DNA of 64,000 nt, taken from NCBI RefSeq assembly GCF_014852585.1, contig NZ_JACVBX010000001.1, positions 682,001-746,000 of the forward strand. The letters run 5' to 3'. Source of the DNA: Pseudomonas sp. PDM18 (lineage in GTDB: Bacteria > Pseudomonadota > Gammaproteobacteria > Pseudomonadales > Pseudomonadaceae). Position 1 is the stretch's first letter; each line of letters opens with the position of its first letter. Under the pieces are notes generated by a model that was not told the DNA's origin, ran no database searches, and saw only the letters and a program-made list of their open reading frames with translations. Shown one piece after another: positions 38,514 through 47,563 of this stretch. The position numbers and the translations under genes were made by a program.

Positions 38514-39434
38514 ATGCTTGAACTCCGTCATCTGAAAACCCTGCATGCCCTGCGCGAAGCCGACAGTCTGGTGGAGGCCGCCGAGCGCCTGCACCTGACG
38601 CAGTCCGCTCTGTCCCACCAGTTCAAGGAGCTGGAGGAACGCCTCGGTCTGTCCCTGTTCATCCGCAAGACCAAGCCGGTGCGTTTCACCAGCGCTGGCC
38701 TGCGCCTGCTGCAACTGGCCGACGCCGTGCTGCCGCAGCTGCGCGGTGCCGAGCGCGACCTGGCGCGCCTCGCCGGCGGTACCGCCGGCCGCCTGCACAT
38801 GGCCATCGAGTGCCACAGCTGCTTCCAGTGGTTGATGCCGACCATCGACCAGTTCCGCGACGCCTGGCCGGAAGTGGAGCTGGACCTTGCCTCCGGTTTC
38901 TCCTTCGCCCCGCTGCCGGCGCTGGCCCGTGGCGACCTGGACCTGGTGGTAACTTCCGACCCGGTGGACATCGCCGGCATCACTTACGTGCCGCTGTTCA
39001 CCTACGAGGCGCTGCTGGCAGTGGACAACCACCATGCGCTGGCCGGCAAGTCCTTCATCGTCCCGGAAGACCTGGCCAACCTGACGCTGATCACCTATCC
39101 CATCGAGCGTGATCGCCTCGACATCTTCACCCGCTTCCTCGAACCCGCCGATGTCGAACCGGCGCAGGTGCGCACCTCGGAGCTGACGGTGATGATGATG
39201 CAACTGGTGGCGTCCGGGCGCGGTGTCTGCAGCCTGCCCAACTGGGCGCTGCACGAGTACAGCTCCCGCGGTTACGTGACCGCCAAGCGCCTGGGAGAAA
39301 AAGGCCTGTACTGCACCCTTTTCGCCGCCATTCGCGCCGATATGCTGGATGCGCCTTTCATGCGTGATTTCCTACTGACTGCGAAGGACACTTCCTTCGC
39401 CACCCTGGAAGGTGTCAGCGCGGCGAAGGGCTGA
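38514..39434 (+). CDS. metR: LysR-type regulator MetR
   Basis: MetR activates methionine synthesis genes (metE, metH) with homocysteine as coinducer. The 306-residue protein has the LysR winged helix at 1-60 (HLKTLHALREADSLVEAAER, LTQSALSHQFKEL) and the MetR-typical IECHSCFQWLMPTIDQF at the start of the effector domain; E. coli MetR has IECHSCIQWLTPAL at the same place. A start at 38514 follows GAGG. No metE lies beside it in this window. Its closeness to the E. coli sequence supports the name. Confidence 0.88.
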   Translation: MLELRHLKTLHALREADSLVEAAERLHLTQSALSHQFKELEERLGLSLFIRKTKPVRFTSAGLRLLQLADAVLPQLRGAERDLARLAGGTAGRLHMAIECHSCFQWLMPTIDQFRDAWPEVELDLASGFSFAPLPALARGDLDLVVTSDPVDIAGITYVPLFTYEALLAVDNHHALAGKSFIVPEDLANLTLITYPIERDRLDIFTRFLEPADVEPAQVRTSELTVMMMQLVASGRGVCSLPNWALHEYSSRGYVTAKRLGEKGLYCTLFAAIRADMLDAPFMRDFLLTAKDTSFATLEGVSAAKG

Positions 39435-39530
39435 CGGGGATTTCCGAATCTCCCACGGGTCCGGGATGCTCCCGATGTGCAGTCCCAGTGAGCACTTAGA
39501 GCTGCGTAACGGAAAATCGATTCGACATAA

Positions 39531-39556
39531 AAAAGGCCCATCCTTTCGGATGGGCC
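39531..39556 (-). terminator. minus-strand intrinsic terminator
   Basis: GGCCCATCC and GGATGGGCC form a 9-bp stem with a TTTC loop. The T run lies only on the minus strand (GGGCCTTTTTTATG), so it ends transcripts coming from the glutathione-transferase side, 231 bases beyond that gene. Confidence 0.8.
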
Positions 39557-39786
39557 ATGGGATATAACCGATCAACACTTGTGGTTCTAATGGTTCCAGT
39601 GACGCCGTGTGATGGGGGTTACGCGGCGTTGGGGGCAATCATTGACCAGCGCTCTGCGATGGAAAACAAGGTCACACGAAAAAAGAACTTTCCCACATGG
39701 CCTGAGACCGATTCCGCAAAACGCCCTCGGACGGCCATGGCTAGCCGAACCCCCTCTATGGCTCTGGAGCGGACCTTTGTCGGATA
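39557..39786 (-). other. gene-free stretch, possible long 3' UTR or small RNA
   Basis: Between the glutathione-transferase stop and the terminator there are 230 bases without a credible gene. On the minus strand CGTGTGA (about 39676) and TCACACG (about 39606) can pair and enclose about 60 bases. No good promoter was found inside. It may be a 3' untranslated region processed to a small RNA; this is only a suggestion. Confidence 0.3.
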
Positions 39787-40431
39787 TCAGGGCGCCTTCG
39801 CTTCCGCCGCGCGGGCATGTTCTTCCGCCCACTGCACATCCCGTTCCCACACGCGCTTGAAGGCAGGGCGCGAGGTCACCAGCTCCACATAGCGCTCGAA
39901 CACCGGCAGCTTGGGCACTACGCCGAAGCCGATGGTCCAGCGCAGGGCCGCGCCCCACAGGACATCGGCGGCGGTCATGCGGTAGCCCAGCAGGTAGGGG
40001 CCGGTTTCCAGCTGTTCGGCGAGGGCGCGCATCACGCTGTCGTAATCGCCATAGGGGCTCATGGCCTGCGGGGCGGCATCGCGTTTCAGGGCACGGTCGA
40101 CGATGGCCGGTTCGAAGCTGGAGCCATAGAACACCAGCCAGCGCAGGTAGGGGCCGCGCAAGGGGTCGTCGAGGGCGGGAGCGAGATTAGCCCGGGGGAA
40201 CAGGTCGGCGAGGTAGATGAAGATGGCGCCTTGCTCGGTGACCAGCGACTCGCCGAGGCGGATCGCCGGGACCTTGCCCAACGGGTTGAGCGCCAGGAAT
40301 TCCGGCTTGCGTTGCTCGCCGGCCTTCATGTTGATCAGTTCGAGGTCGTACTCGGCGCCCAGTTCTTCCAACAGCACCAGGGTGCCGCTGGAGCGTGTCT
40401 GGGGCGAATGGTAGAGGGTGAGGCGGGGCAT
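39787..40431 (-). CDS. glutathione S-transferase family protein
   Basis: A 214-residue cytosolic GST. The thioredoxin-like N-domain opens MPRLTLYHSPQTRSSGTLVL and has the cis-proline in LGKVPAIRL and the glutathione-contacting VTEQGAIFIYL; S or T near residue 13-15 is the likely activating residue. The helical C-domain includes YRMTAADVLWG with the N-capping box. GAGGAG precedes the ATG. Substrate unknown; no catabolic operon is near. Confidence 0.88.
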   Translation of the reverse strand: MPRLTLYHSPQTRSSGTLVLLEELGAEYDLELINMKAGEQRKPEFLALNPLGKVPAIRLGESLVTEQGAIFIYLADLFPRANLAPALDDPLRGPYLRWLVFYGSSFEPAIVDRALKRDAAPQAMSPYGDYDSVMRALAEQLETGPYLLGYRMTAADVLWGAALRWTIGFGVVPKLPVFERYVELVTSRPAFKRVWERDVQWAEEHARAAEAKAP

Positions 40432-40487
40432 GGCAGGTCTCCTCGGGCATCACGGCTCGGAGTCCCCAGCATAGCCCCGCGCGGGGC

Positions 40488-41810
40488 TCACGCCTCCTCG
40501 AAATGCATCTCCGGCGGTTGCTGGCGGAAGCCGCTGGTGATCACCGCCAGGTAGATCACGCCGAGCACCAGCCAGGTGGCGCCGAGCCAGATGGCCAGGT
40601 GGTCGAGGCTGACCATCAGCCACAGGTCGGCGAGCAGGCCGATCAGCGGGAACAGCAGGAACAGCACCAACTCCCGCAAACCGCGGCGCTCGGCGTTCAG
40701 GTAGTAGTGGAAGATCACCGAGAGGTTCACCAGGCTGAACGCCAGGAAGGCGCCGAAGTTGATGAACGAGGTGGAGGTGGTGACGTCCATGTGCAGCGCC
40801 AGCAGGGCCACCACGCCGCACAGCACGATGCTGTTCACCGGGGTTTCGAAGCGCTTACTGATGCGGCCGAAGAACGGACGCGGCAGCACGCCGTCGCGGC
40901 CCATGGCGAACAGCAGGCGCGAGGCACTGGCCTGGGCTGACAGGCCGGAGGTGAACTGACCGACGATCAGGCCGATCAGGAAGAAGCTGACGAACAGGTC
41001 GCCGCCGATGTTGCGGGCAATTTCGTAGGCGGCGGAATCGGCGTTCAGGAATTCCACCGACGGATGCGCCAGCTGTACGAAGTAGCTGGCGGCGATGAAG
41101 ATGCCGCCGCCGATCAAGGTGATCAGCAGGATGGCGCGCGGAATGGTCTTGCGCGGCTCATGGGTTTCTTCCGTCAGCGTGCTGACCGCGTCGAAGCCCA
41201 GGAAGGAATAGCAGGCGATGGCCGCGCCACCCATGATCAGCGGCAGCTGGGTGCCTTCCTTGAGGAAGGGTTCCAGGGTCCACAGCGGACGGCTGCCATC
41301 ACCGGTGATGTAGTGGATGGCCAGGCCGACGAAGGCGATGAGGACGAGGAACTGCACCAGCATCAGCACGCCGTTGATGTTCTTCGCCAGGCGCAGGCCG
41401 ACCACGTTGATCGCGGTGGTCACGCCGATGAACGCCAGCACCCACAGGGCCTGGGGCACGGCGGGGAACGCGGAATGCAGGTAGGCCGCGCCGATCAGCC
41501 AGATGGCCATGGGCAGGAACAGGTAGTCCAGCAGCACCGCCCAGCCGGCGAGGAAGCCCAGCTTGGGGCTGATCGACTTGCGTACGTAGGTATAGGCGGA
41601 GCCGGCTACCGGGAAGGCGGCAGCCATGCGCCCGTAGCTGAGCGCGGTGAAGAGCATTGCGACAGATGCGACGAGGTAGGCCGAGGGGACTACGCCGCGG
41701 GTGACATCGGCGAGGATGCCGAAGGTGCCGAGGACGATGATCGGGGTCATGTAGGCGATGCCGAACAGCACCACCGAACCCAGCGACAGGGTTCGTTTGA
41801 GTCGAGCCAT
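40488..41810 (-). CDS. APC-superfamily amino-acid/polyamine permease
   Basis: A 440-residue permease with twelve predicted helices of the APC superfamily (PuuP/YeeF-like). It has GSVVLFGIAYMTPIIVLGTF in helix 1, the GSAYTYVRKSISPKLGFLAG region and CYSFLGFDAVSTLTEETHEP in helix 6. It is likely a proton symporter for an amino acid, amine or amide. The nitrilase-like gene lies 164 bases upstream on the same strand and a LuxR-type regulator is divergent from that; order matches PA3597-PA3599. The three probably form one uptake-and-hydrolysis unit. Confidence 0.88.
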   Translation of the reverse strand: MARLKRTLSLGSVVLFGIAYMTPIIVLGTFGILADVTRGVVPSAYLVASVAMLFTALSYGRMAAAFPVAGSAYTYVRKSISPKLGFLAGWAVLLDYLFLPMAIWLIGAAYLHSAFPAVPQALWVLAFIGVTTAINVVGLRLAKNINGVLMLVQFLVLIAFVGLAIHYITGDGSRPLWTLEPFLKEGTQLPLIMGGAAIACYSFLGFDAVSTLTEETHEPRKTIPRAILLITLIGGGIFIAASYFVQLAHPSVEFLNADSAAYEIARNIGGDLFVSFFLIGLIVGQFTSGLSAQASASRLLFAMGRDGVLPRPFFGRISKRFETPVNSIVLCGVVALLALHMDVTTSTSFINFGAFLAFSLVNLSVIFHYYLNAERRGLRELVLFLLFPLIGLLADLWLMVSLDHLAIWLGATWLVLGVIYLAVITSGFRQQPPEMHFEEA

Positions 41811-41974
41811 TACTACTTACTCCGCGTTGTGTTTGTTATGGCAGTGCAAAGTTGCTGGCCTGCGCTCACCCGCAGGCCCCGCGGGCGCTCGAGTCGCCCG
41901 TCGAATGAGGAATAACGCTGTGTCGGCGCGGCCCTGCGCCCCGGCCCCGTTGCAGTGGGGGCTGGTAGAAGGAA

Positions 41975-42796
41975 TCAGGTGGGAATGATCAGTTCGCGCA
42001 GGCCACCTTCGTGCTCGCGCATCTCGCCGGGCAGCACGAAGCGGCGCTCGGCCAGGTAGCTGTAGTCGCGGCGCGACTGCGCCAGGCGCTCGAAGTCCAG
42101 CTCGACGATCTGCCGGCACTCTTCGCGGCCGGCCTCGACGATCAGCTGGCCGTAGGGGTCGACCACGGCGCTGCCGCCGGCGAACACCAGGTCGTCATCG
42201 CCGGCGCCGACGCGGTTGACCATCACGGCGTAAGCCTGGTTTTCCATGGCGCGGCCCATGATCGCGGTACGGTGGGTCGGGCCGTAGGGGTCCATGTTGC
42301 CGTTGGTGACGATGATCAGCTCGGCGCCGAGCTGGCCCAGGGCGCGGGCGGACTCGGGGAATTCGATGTCGAAGCAGATCACGATGCCGACGCGGATGCC
42401 GTTCCACAGGCAGGTGGCATAGCGGTCGCCGGGGGTGAAGATGCCGCGGTCCGACGCCCACAGGTGCGTCTTGCGGTACTTCATAGCGATGCCTTCGGGG
42501 GTGATCAGCAGCGTGGTGTTGTAGAAGCGGTCATCGTCAGCAGCTTCGGCGAAGCCTACGGCGACGCTGATATTCTTCTCCCGCGCGGCCTGCTGCACGG
42601 CCTGCACGCTGGGGCCATCCACCGGCTCGGCGATGGCAGCGATGTTCTGCTCGGTGGGGAAGCCGGTCAGCTGGGTCTCGGGGAACACCACCAGTTGGGT
42701 GTCGTCGGCGCAGGCGTGGATGGCCTCCAGGGTGCGGGCCAGGTTCCAGGCCACATCGCCATCACGGCCGGCGAGTTGGACGAGTTCTACTTTCAT
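41975..42796 (-). CDS. nitrilase-superfamily carbon-nitrogen hydrolase
   Basis: A 273-residue C-N hydrolase. The catalytic triad is complete: E40 (VVFPET), K109 (KYRKTHLW) and C141 (VICFDIEFPE). The sequence resembles aliphatic omega-amidases and N-carbamoyl hydrolases more than true nitrilases, since the surrounding CFDIEFPES is the amidase form. An amide taken up by the adjacent permease is a sensible substrate, but it is not identified. The gene shares a 150-base divergent region with the LuxR-type regulator. Confidence 0.88.
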   Translation of the reverse strand: MKVELVQLAGRDGDVAWNLARTLEAIHACADDTQLVVFPETQLTGFPTEQNIAAIAEPVDGPSVQAVQQAAREKNISVAVGFAEAADDDRFYNTTLLITPEGIAMKYRKTHLWASDRGIFTPGDRYATCLWNGIRVGIVICFDIEFPESARALGQLGAELIIVTNGNMDPYGPTHRTAIMGRAMENQAYAVMVNRVGAGDDDLVFAGGSAVVDPYGQLIVEAGREECRQIVELDFERLAQSRRDYSYLAERRFVLPGEMREHEGGLRELIIPT

Positions 42797-42946
42797 GGGG
42801 CTTCCTCGGATTCTTGTATTCCAGTGACCGTGCAGCGCAAAAGGGTCAAAATGCGCACCGCGCCGGCTCAAGGCATCCACCGAGTATGCCGGGCGCGCCA
42901 CCACCGGGTAATTACGCCCGCGTGGTAACCCATCGGGGGTAGAGTC

Positions 42947-43726
42947 ATGAGCCTTTCCCTTCAGGATATCGCCTGGCACCGCTCGGTCGGGCAGCTGATC
43001 GAGGCGCTGGACAAGCCGAACTTCTGGACCTCGCTGGTGCGCCTGCTGGGCCAGTATGTGCCCTTCGACAGTTGGGTCGTGCTGCTCTTCAGCGACGGCC
43101 GCCCCCAGGTGTTCGCCGAATGCCCGGGCGAGGATGGCGGCCCCGATCCGCTGTTCCAGGACTACCTCAAGGGTCTCTACCTGCTCGACCCCTTCTACAT
43201 CGCCAGCCGCGAAGCGCCCGGCAGCGGGCTGTTCCGCCTGGACGACGTGGCGCCGGAGATGTTCGAGCAGACCGACTACTACCAGCGCTACTTCAGCCTC
43301 AACGTGGTCGCCGACGAAGTGCAGTTCAACGTGCAACTCGACGGCGAGCGCACCCTCTGCTGTTCGGTCGGCAGCAAGGGCCGCTTCACCCCGGAGCAGA
43401 TCGCCCTGCTCGCTCTGGTGCAACCCTGGGTCGCCGGCCTGATGCGCCAGCGCATGACCTTCGAGCGCGAAGTGCAGGAAGCGCCCCCCCCGCCGCGTTG
43501 GCAGAACCGCCTGGAGTCCACTGCGCAGCAGATGGAAACCCCGCTCACCGCCCGCGAGCTGGAAGTCGGCCGCCTGATGCTCAGCGGCTGCTCCAGCAAG
43601 GAGATCGCCCGCAAGCTGGCGATTTCCGCGGAGACGGTGAAGGTCCACCGCAAACACATGTACGCAAAGCTTGGGATCAAGTCGCAGTCGGAGCTGTTCT
43701 CGCTGTTCCTGCAAGCGCAGGGCTGA
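42947..43726 (+). CDS. LuxR-family transcriptional regulator
   Basis: A 259-residue regulator. The C-terminal LuxR/NarL helix-turn-helix is at about residues 195-257 (LTARELEVGRLMLSGCSSKE, then AETVKVHRKHMYAKLGIKSQ). The N-terminal 190 residues form a domain without a receiver aspartate or an autoinducer-type pocket that I can recognise. It is divergent from the nitrilase/permease genes and probably regulates them. The effector may be their substrate. Confidence 0.88.
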   Translation: MSLSLQDIAWHRSVGQLIEALDKPNFWTSLVRLLGQYVPFDSWVVLLFSDGRPQVFAECPGEDGGPDPLFQDYLKGLYLLDPFYIASREAPGSGLFRLDDVAPEMFEQTDYYQRYFSLNVVADEVQFNVQLDGERTLCCSVGSKGRFTPEQIALLALVQPWVAGLMRQRMTFEREVQEAPPPPRWQNRLESTAQQMETPLTARELEVGRLMLSGCSSKEIARKLAISAETVKVHRKHMYAKLGIKSQSELFSLFLQAQG

Positions 43727-43837
43727 TTCCCCGCTCGCATTTCCCCTGCTGTCTCCTATAAAAAGCGCCCAGCCGTCGAGCGGTCGGTGAGCATTCGAAG
43801 CCACGCGGGTCCATGCTTGAGGACAGGAGGAAATCCC

Positions 43838-45217
43838 ATGACCCTCAGCGTCTTCGACATGTTCAAGCCCGGCGTCGGGCCGTCCAGTTCCCACACCGTG
43901 GGGCCGATGCGGGCCACCCGCGAGTTCGTCGACCGCCTGCGCGACCACGGCCTGATGCCGCGCACTGCCGCCGTGGAAGTGCACCTCTACGGTTCCCTCA
44001 GCGCCACCGGCAAGGGCCACGCCACCGACCGCGCCTGCCTGATCGGCCTGCTCGGCATCGATCCGGCGGAAGCCGACCCCGCCGCCCTCGCCCCGCAGGT
44101 GGACGACATCCTGCTGCGCCATCGCCTGCGCCTGGGCGGTGTGCAGGAGATCGACTTCGACCCGGCGCGCCAGCTGGTTTTCCACGACGACAGCCTGCCC
44201 GCCCATCCCAACGGCCTGCACCTGCGGGCGCTGGACGCCAACGGTGAACTGCTGGCCGAGCGCGTCTGCTATTCGGTCGGCGGCGGCTTCGTGGTGGATG
44301 CGGCGGACTTCAACACTGACCGCGCCTTGCCGGACAATCCCATGCCCTACCCCTTCCACAGCGCCGAGGAACTGCTGCGCCTGTGTCACGAGCACGGCTT
44401 CAAACGCATCAGCGACCTGATGTGGGCCAACGAGCGCGCGTTGCGCAGCGACGACGAAATCCACGCGGGCCTTGCGCATATCTGGGATGAAATGCAGGCC
44501 TGCGTGAACCGTGGGCTGGAAACCGAAGGTACGCTGCCCGGCGGCCTCAAGGTGCGACGCCGTGCGCCCATGCTATTCCGTCGGCTCAACGAGGCGGACA
44601 GCGGCAACCTCATCGCCACCACCCTCGGCGCGCTGGACTGGGTGGACCTCTGGGCGCTGGCGGTGAACGAGGAGAACGCCGCCGGCGGTCGCGTGGTGAC
44701 CGCGCCCACCAATGGAGCGGCCGGCATAGTTCCGGCGGTGCTGCACTACTACGCGCGCTACGACAGCAACGCCAACGCCGAAGGCATCGAACGCTACCTG
44801 CTGACCGCCGCCGCCATCGGCATCCTGTGCAAGCTCAATGCATCCATTTCTGGTGCAGAAGTCGGCTGCCAGGGTGAAGTCGGCTCGGCCTGCGCCATGG
44901 CGGCTGGCGGGCTGGCGGAAGTCCTGGGTGGCAGCCTGGAACAAGTGGAGAACGCCGCTGAGATCGGCCTGGAGCACAACCTCGGCCTGACCTGCGACCC
45001 GGTGGCGGGGCTGGTGCAGGTGCCCTGCATCGAACGCAACGCCATGGCCTCGCTCAAGGCCATCAATGCAGCCCAACTCGCCCTGCGCGGCGACGGCCAG
45101 CACCTGGTCAGCCTCGACAAGGCCATCGACACCCTGCGCGACACCGGCCGCGACATGATGGACAAGTACAAGGAGACGGCGAAGGGCGGGCTGGCGGTGA
45201 ATGTGATTGCCTGCTGA
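43838..45217 (+). CDS. sdaA: L-serine ammonia-lyase (iron-sulfur L-serine dehydratase)
   Basis: Converts L-serine to pyruvate and ammonia with a [4Fe-4S] cluster. The 459-residue single-chain type has the N-terminal [20 protein letters not shown]. Cluster cysteines are C344 (EVGCQGE), C386 (LTCDPVAG) and C397 (VQVPCIERN). The last residue C459 matches the C-terminal cysteine that reaches the cluster in the Legionella enzyme. AGGAGGA precedes the ATG; a TATAAA lies 75 bases upstream. Pseudomonads carry two paralogues, so sdaA versus sdaB is not certain. Confidence 0.93.
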   Translation: MTLSVFDMFKPGVGPSSSHTVGPMRATREFVDRLRDHGLMPRTAAVEVHLYGSLSATGKGHATDRACLIGLLGIDPAEADPAALAPQVDDILLRHRLRLGGVQEIDFDPARQLVFHDDSLPAHPNGLHLRALDANGELLAERVCYSVGGGFVVDAADFNTDRALPDNPMPYPFHSAEELLRLCHEHGFKRISDLMWANERALRSDDEIHAGLAHIWDEMQACVNRGLETEGTLPGGLKVRRRAPMLFRRLNEADSGNLIATTLGALDWVDLWALAVNEENAAGGRVVTAPTNGAAGIVPAVLHYYARYDSNANAEGIERYLLTAAAIGILCKLNASISGAEVGCQGEVGSACAMAAGGLAEVLGGSLEQVENAAEIGLEHNLGLTCDPVAGLVQVPCIERNAMASLKAINAAQLALRGDGQHLVSLDKAIDTLRDTGRDMMDKYKETAKGGLAVNVIAC

Positions 45218-45313
45218 CCATAACACCCCAACTAAAGCTGCTTGTGCTCTGGCCCTTGGTCTTCCAGAAAAACAACCGCACACACCGGACCGCCCCTTTC
45301 AGGAGGCCTCGAT

Positions 45314-45528
45314 GAATTGGAGTTTCAGGGGTTGAGCGACATGGATGTCGCGAGAGCCACGATGGGCCAGGGATGGCCCTTCGTGGGGGGACGCCTAGTT
45401 CGTGCCCCTGAAACTTCGATTCAACGAGGGAATTTTCGCCTAGGCGAAAAACCGGATGGAGGGACAAGACCTTTGCCTTCTTTGGGGCGTTTGCCAAAGA
45501 AGGTCGCCCGAGGGGGCGAAACAAAAGG
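45314..45528. repeat. multi-hairpin intergenic element after sdaA
   Basis: At least six inverted repeats lie in 215 bases. An outer stem joins 45314-45331 to 45405-45422 (16 of 18 paired, the other two G-U) and encloses GCGACAT-GG-ATGTCGC (45336-45351) and a 6+6-bp stem (45357-45369 with 45374-45386). The palindrome TTTTCGCCTAGGCGAAAA follows at 45433-45450, then CCTTCTTTGG/CCAAAGAAGG (45476-45503) and TCGCCC/GGGCGA (45504-45519). It looks like a dispersed structured repeat; I recall similar stretches in other Pseudomonas genomes. Confidence 0.7.
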
Positions 45529-45843
45529 CATCAGCACATGCAGAAGCGGCGCAGGACACCGAAATCAACCCTATCGCAGCAAGCTATTTTCGTAGCCGCA
45601 GAGAATCGCCTGGCTATTTCTTGCACCACCCGAAACAAGTTTTCTCAACTCCAGAGAAAATCGTTAGCTAGCTTTCATTTACTATCCCACCGGGCTACCG
45701 TCACAGCCCGCATAACCAGAAAAACACCCGAAATCCCGTCCCATTGACCTTTGCCCAGGCACGTTCGAGCGATGCCTGCCATGCTCTGTGGCGGCCCTTT
45801 CGGCCAACCTTTCCGTGATCAAAGCCCGACGACTGGAGATTCC
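45529..45843. other. gene-free stretch before the glutamate-synthase-like gene
   Basis: About 315 bases of lower GC content. One hairpin (TTTTCTC/GAGAAAA, about 45640-45660) is seen. Short open frames here have no ribosome site. A TACTAT at 45680-45685 could be a -10 element but has no good -35 partner. I see no further feature. Confidence 0.5.
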
Positions 45844-47454
45844 ATGAACCTGTCGCTGCTCAGCCGCTATGCCTTTTTCGCCGCGTGCGTCCTGTTCACC
45901 GTGCTCAGCCTGCCCTTCCTCGGGCATGACTGGGTGTGGCCCTTCACTCTCACCACCTTCGCCCTGAGCGTGCTCGGGGTCTTCGACCTGCTGCAGGAGC
46001 GCCATGCGGTGCGCCGCAACTACCCGGTCCTGGGCAACATCCGCTACCTGGTCGAAGCCATCCGCCCGGAAATCCGCCAGTACCTGCTCGAAGGCGACCA
46101 GGAGGCCCTGCCCTTCTCCCGCGCCCAGCGTGCGCTGGTGTATTCGCGGGCGAAGAACGAGACCGCCGACAAGCCTTTCGGCACTCTGATCGACGTCTAC
46201 CAGTTGGGCTTCGAATTCATCGCCCACTCCATCCGCCCCGCCCCGGTGGCCGACCCCTGCACCTTCCGCGTCACCGTCGGCGGCCCGGAGTGCAAGCAGC
46301 CCTATTCCATCTCGGTGTTCAACATCTCCGCGATGAGCTTCGGCTCGCTGAGTGCCAACGCCATCCGCGCACTGAACAAGGGCGCCAAGCTCGGCGGTTT
46401 CATCCACGACACCGGCGAAGGCAGCATCAGCCCCTACCACCGCGAGTACGGCGGCGACCTGACCTGGGAGCTTGGCAGCGGCTACTTCGGCTGCCGCAAC
46501 GACGACGGCACCTTCAGCCCCGAGCGCTTCGCCAAGCAGGCGGTCGACCCGCAGGTGAAGATGATCGAGATCAAGCTCAGCCAGGGCGCCAAACCCGGCC
46601 ACGGCGGCATCCTGCCCAAGCACAAGGTCACCGAGGAAATCGCCGCCACCCGTGGCGTGCCCATGGGCAAGGATTGCATCTCGCCGTCCTCGCACAGCGC
46701 CTTCAGCACGCCCAGGGGGCTGCTCGACTTCATCGTCCAGCTGCGCGAACTCTCCGGCGGCAAGCCGGTGGGCTTCAAGCTGTGCATCGGCCACCCATGG
46801 GAATTCATGGGCATCGCCAAGGCCATGCACGAGACCGGCATCCTCCCCGACTTCATCGTCGTCGACGGCAAGGAAGGCGGCACCGGCGCCGCGCCCCTGG
46901 AATTCACCGATCACATGGGCCTGCCGATGCGCGAGGGCCTACTGTTCGTGCACAACACGCTGGTTGGCCTGGGGCTGCGCGACAAGATCCGCATCGGCGC
47001 CAGCGGCAAGATCGTCAGCGCCTTCGACATTGCCAGCGTGCTGGCCATGGGCGCCGACTGGGCCAACTCCGCGCGCGGCTTCATGTTCGCCATCGGCTGC
47101 ATCCAGTCGCAGAGCTGCCACACCAACAAATGCCCCACCGGCGTCGCCACCCAGGACCCGCTGCGCCAACGCGCCCTGGTGGTGCCGGACAAGGCCGAGC
47201 GCGTCTACCACTTCCACCGCAACACGCTCAAAGGCCTGGCCGAGATGATCGCCGCCGCCGGCATCCAGCACCCGTCGCAGCTGGAAGCCAAGCACCTGGT
47301 GCGCCGCGTTTCGGCCACCGAGATCCGCCTGTTCTCGCACCTGCATTACTTCCTCAAGCCCGGCGAACTGCTCTCGGGCAACATCGAGGGCGAGTTCTAC
47401 GAGCGCATCTGGCGCATGGCGCGCAGCGACAGCTTCGAGGCTGCCGCCGGCTGA
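45844..47454 (+). CDS. FMN-binding glutamate-synthase-like protein, membrane-anchored
   Basis: A 536-residue protein related to the central FMN/Fe-S domains of glutamate synthase. Two N-terminal membrane helices (about 5-45) precede the FMN barrel (VFNISAMSFGSLSANAIRAL, GAKPGHGGILPKHK, VDGKEGGTGAAPLEF). The 3Fe-4S cysteine motif is CIQSQSCHTNKCPTG. It lacks the amidotransferase and the beta subunit, so it is not a complete glutamate synthase. Stand-alone members of this family have no settled function. It starts at ATG 45844; a strong hairpin follows it. Confidence 0.88.
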   Translation: MNLSLLSRYAFFAACVLFTVLSLPFLGHDWVWPFTLTTFALSVLGVFDLLQERHAVRRNYPVLGNIRYLVEAIRPEIRQYLLEGDQEALPFSRAQRALVYSRAKNETADKPFGTLIDVYQLGFEFIAHSIRPAPVADPCTFRVTVGGPECKQPYSISVFNISAMSFGSLSANAIRALNKGAKLGGFIHDTGEGSISPYHREYGGDLTWELGSGYFGCRNDDGTFSPERFAKQAVDPQVKMIEIKLSQGAKPGHGGILPKHKVTEEIAATRGVPMGKDCISPSSHSAFSTPRGLLDFIVQLRELSGGKPVGFKLCIGHPWEFMGIAKAMHETGILPDFIVVDGKEGGTGAAPLEFTDHMGLPMREGLLFVHNTLVGLGLRDKIRIGASGKIVSAFDIASVLAMGADWANSARGFMFAIGCIQSQSCHTNKCPTGVATQDPLRQRALVVPDKAERVYHFHRNTLKGLAEMIAAAGIQHPSQLEAKHLVRRVSATEIRLFSHLHYFLKPGELLSGNIEGEFYERIWRMARSDSFEAAAG

Positions 47455-47467
47455 TCGCCCCCCTGAT

Positions 47468-47496
47468 CGTGCAGCCATCGGATCGATGGCTGCACG
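47468..47496 (+). terminator. terminator-like hairpin after the glutamate-synthase-like gene
   Basis: CGTGCAGCCATC and GATGGCTGCACG form a perfect 12-bp stem with a five-base loop, 14 bases after the stop codon. The T tract is weak (AATCTTCC). Confidence 0.6.
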
Positions 47497-47563
47497 AATC
47501 TTCCAGACAGCCACTCCACGCGCGGTATGCTGGCCGACCGGGCAAGCGGTGCGGAGGCGGCCC

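Noticed and set aside
41975..44479. 834-codon frame that includes the nitrilase as its C-terminus
   Set aside because: The upstream 560 codons lie opposite the LuxR and sdaA genes and are shadow; the nitrilase has its own ATG at 42796.
45346..45671. Short open frames inside the multi-hairpin element
   Set aside because: They have no ribosome site, lie in structured repeat DNA and end in frames broken by palindromes; similar frames are commonly mis-annotated as hypothetical proteins.
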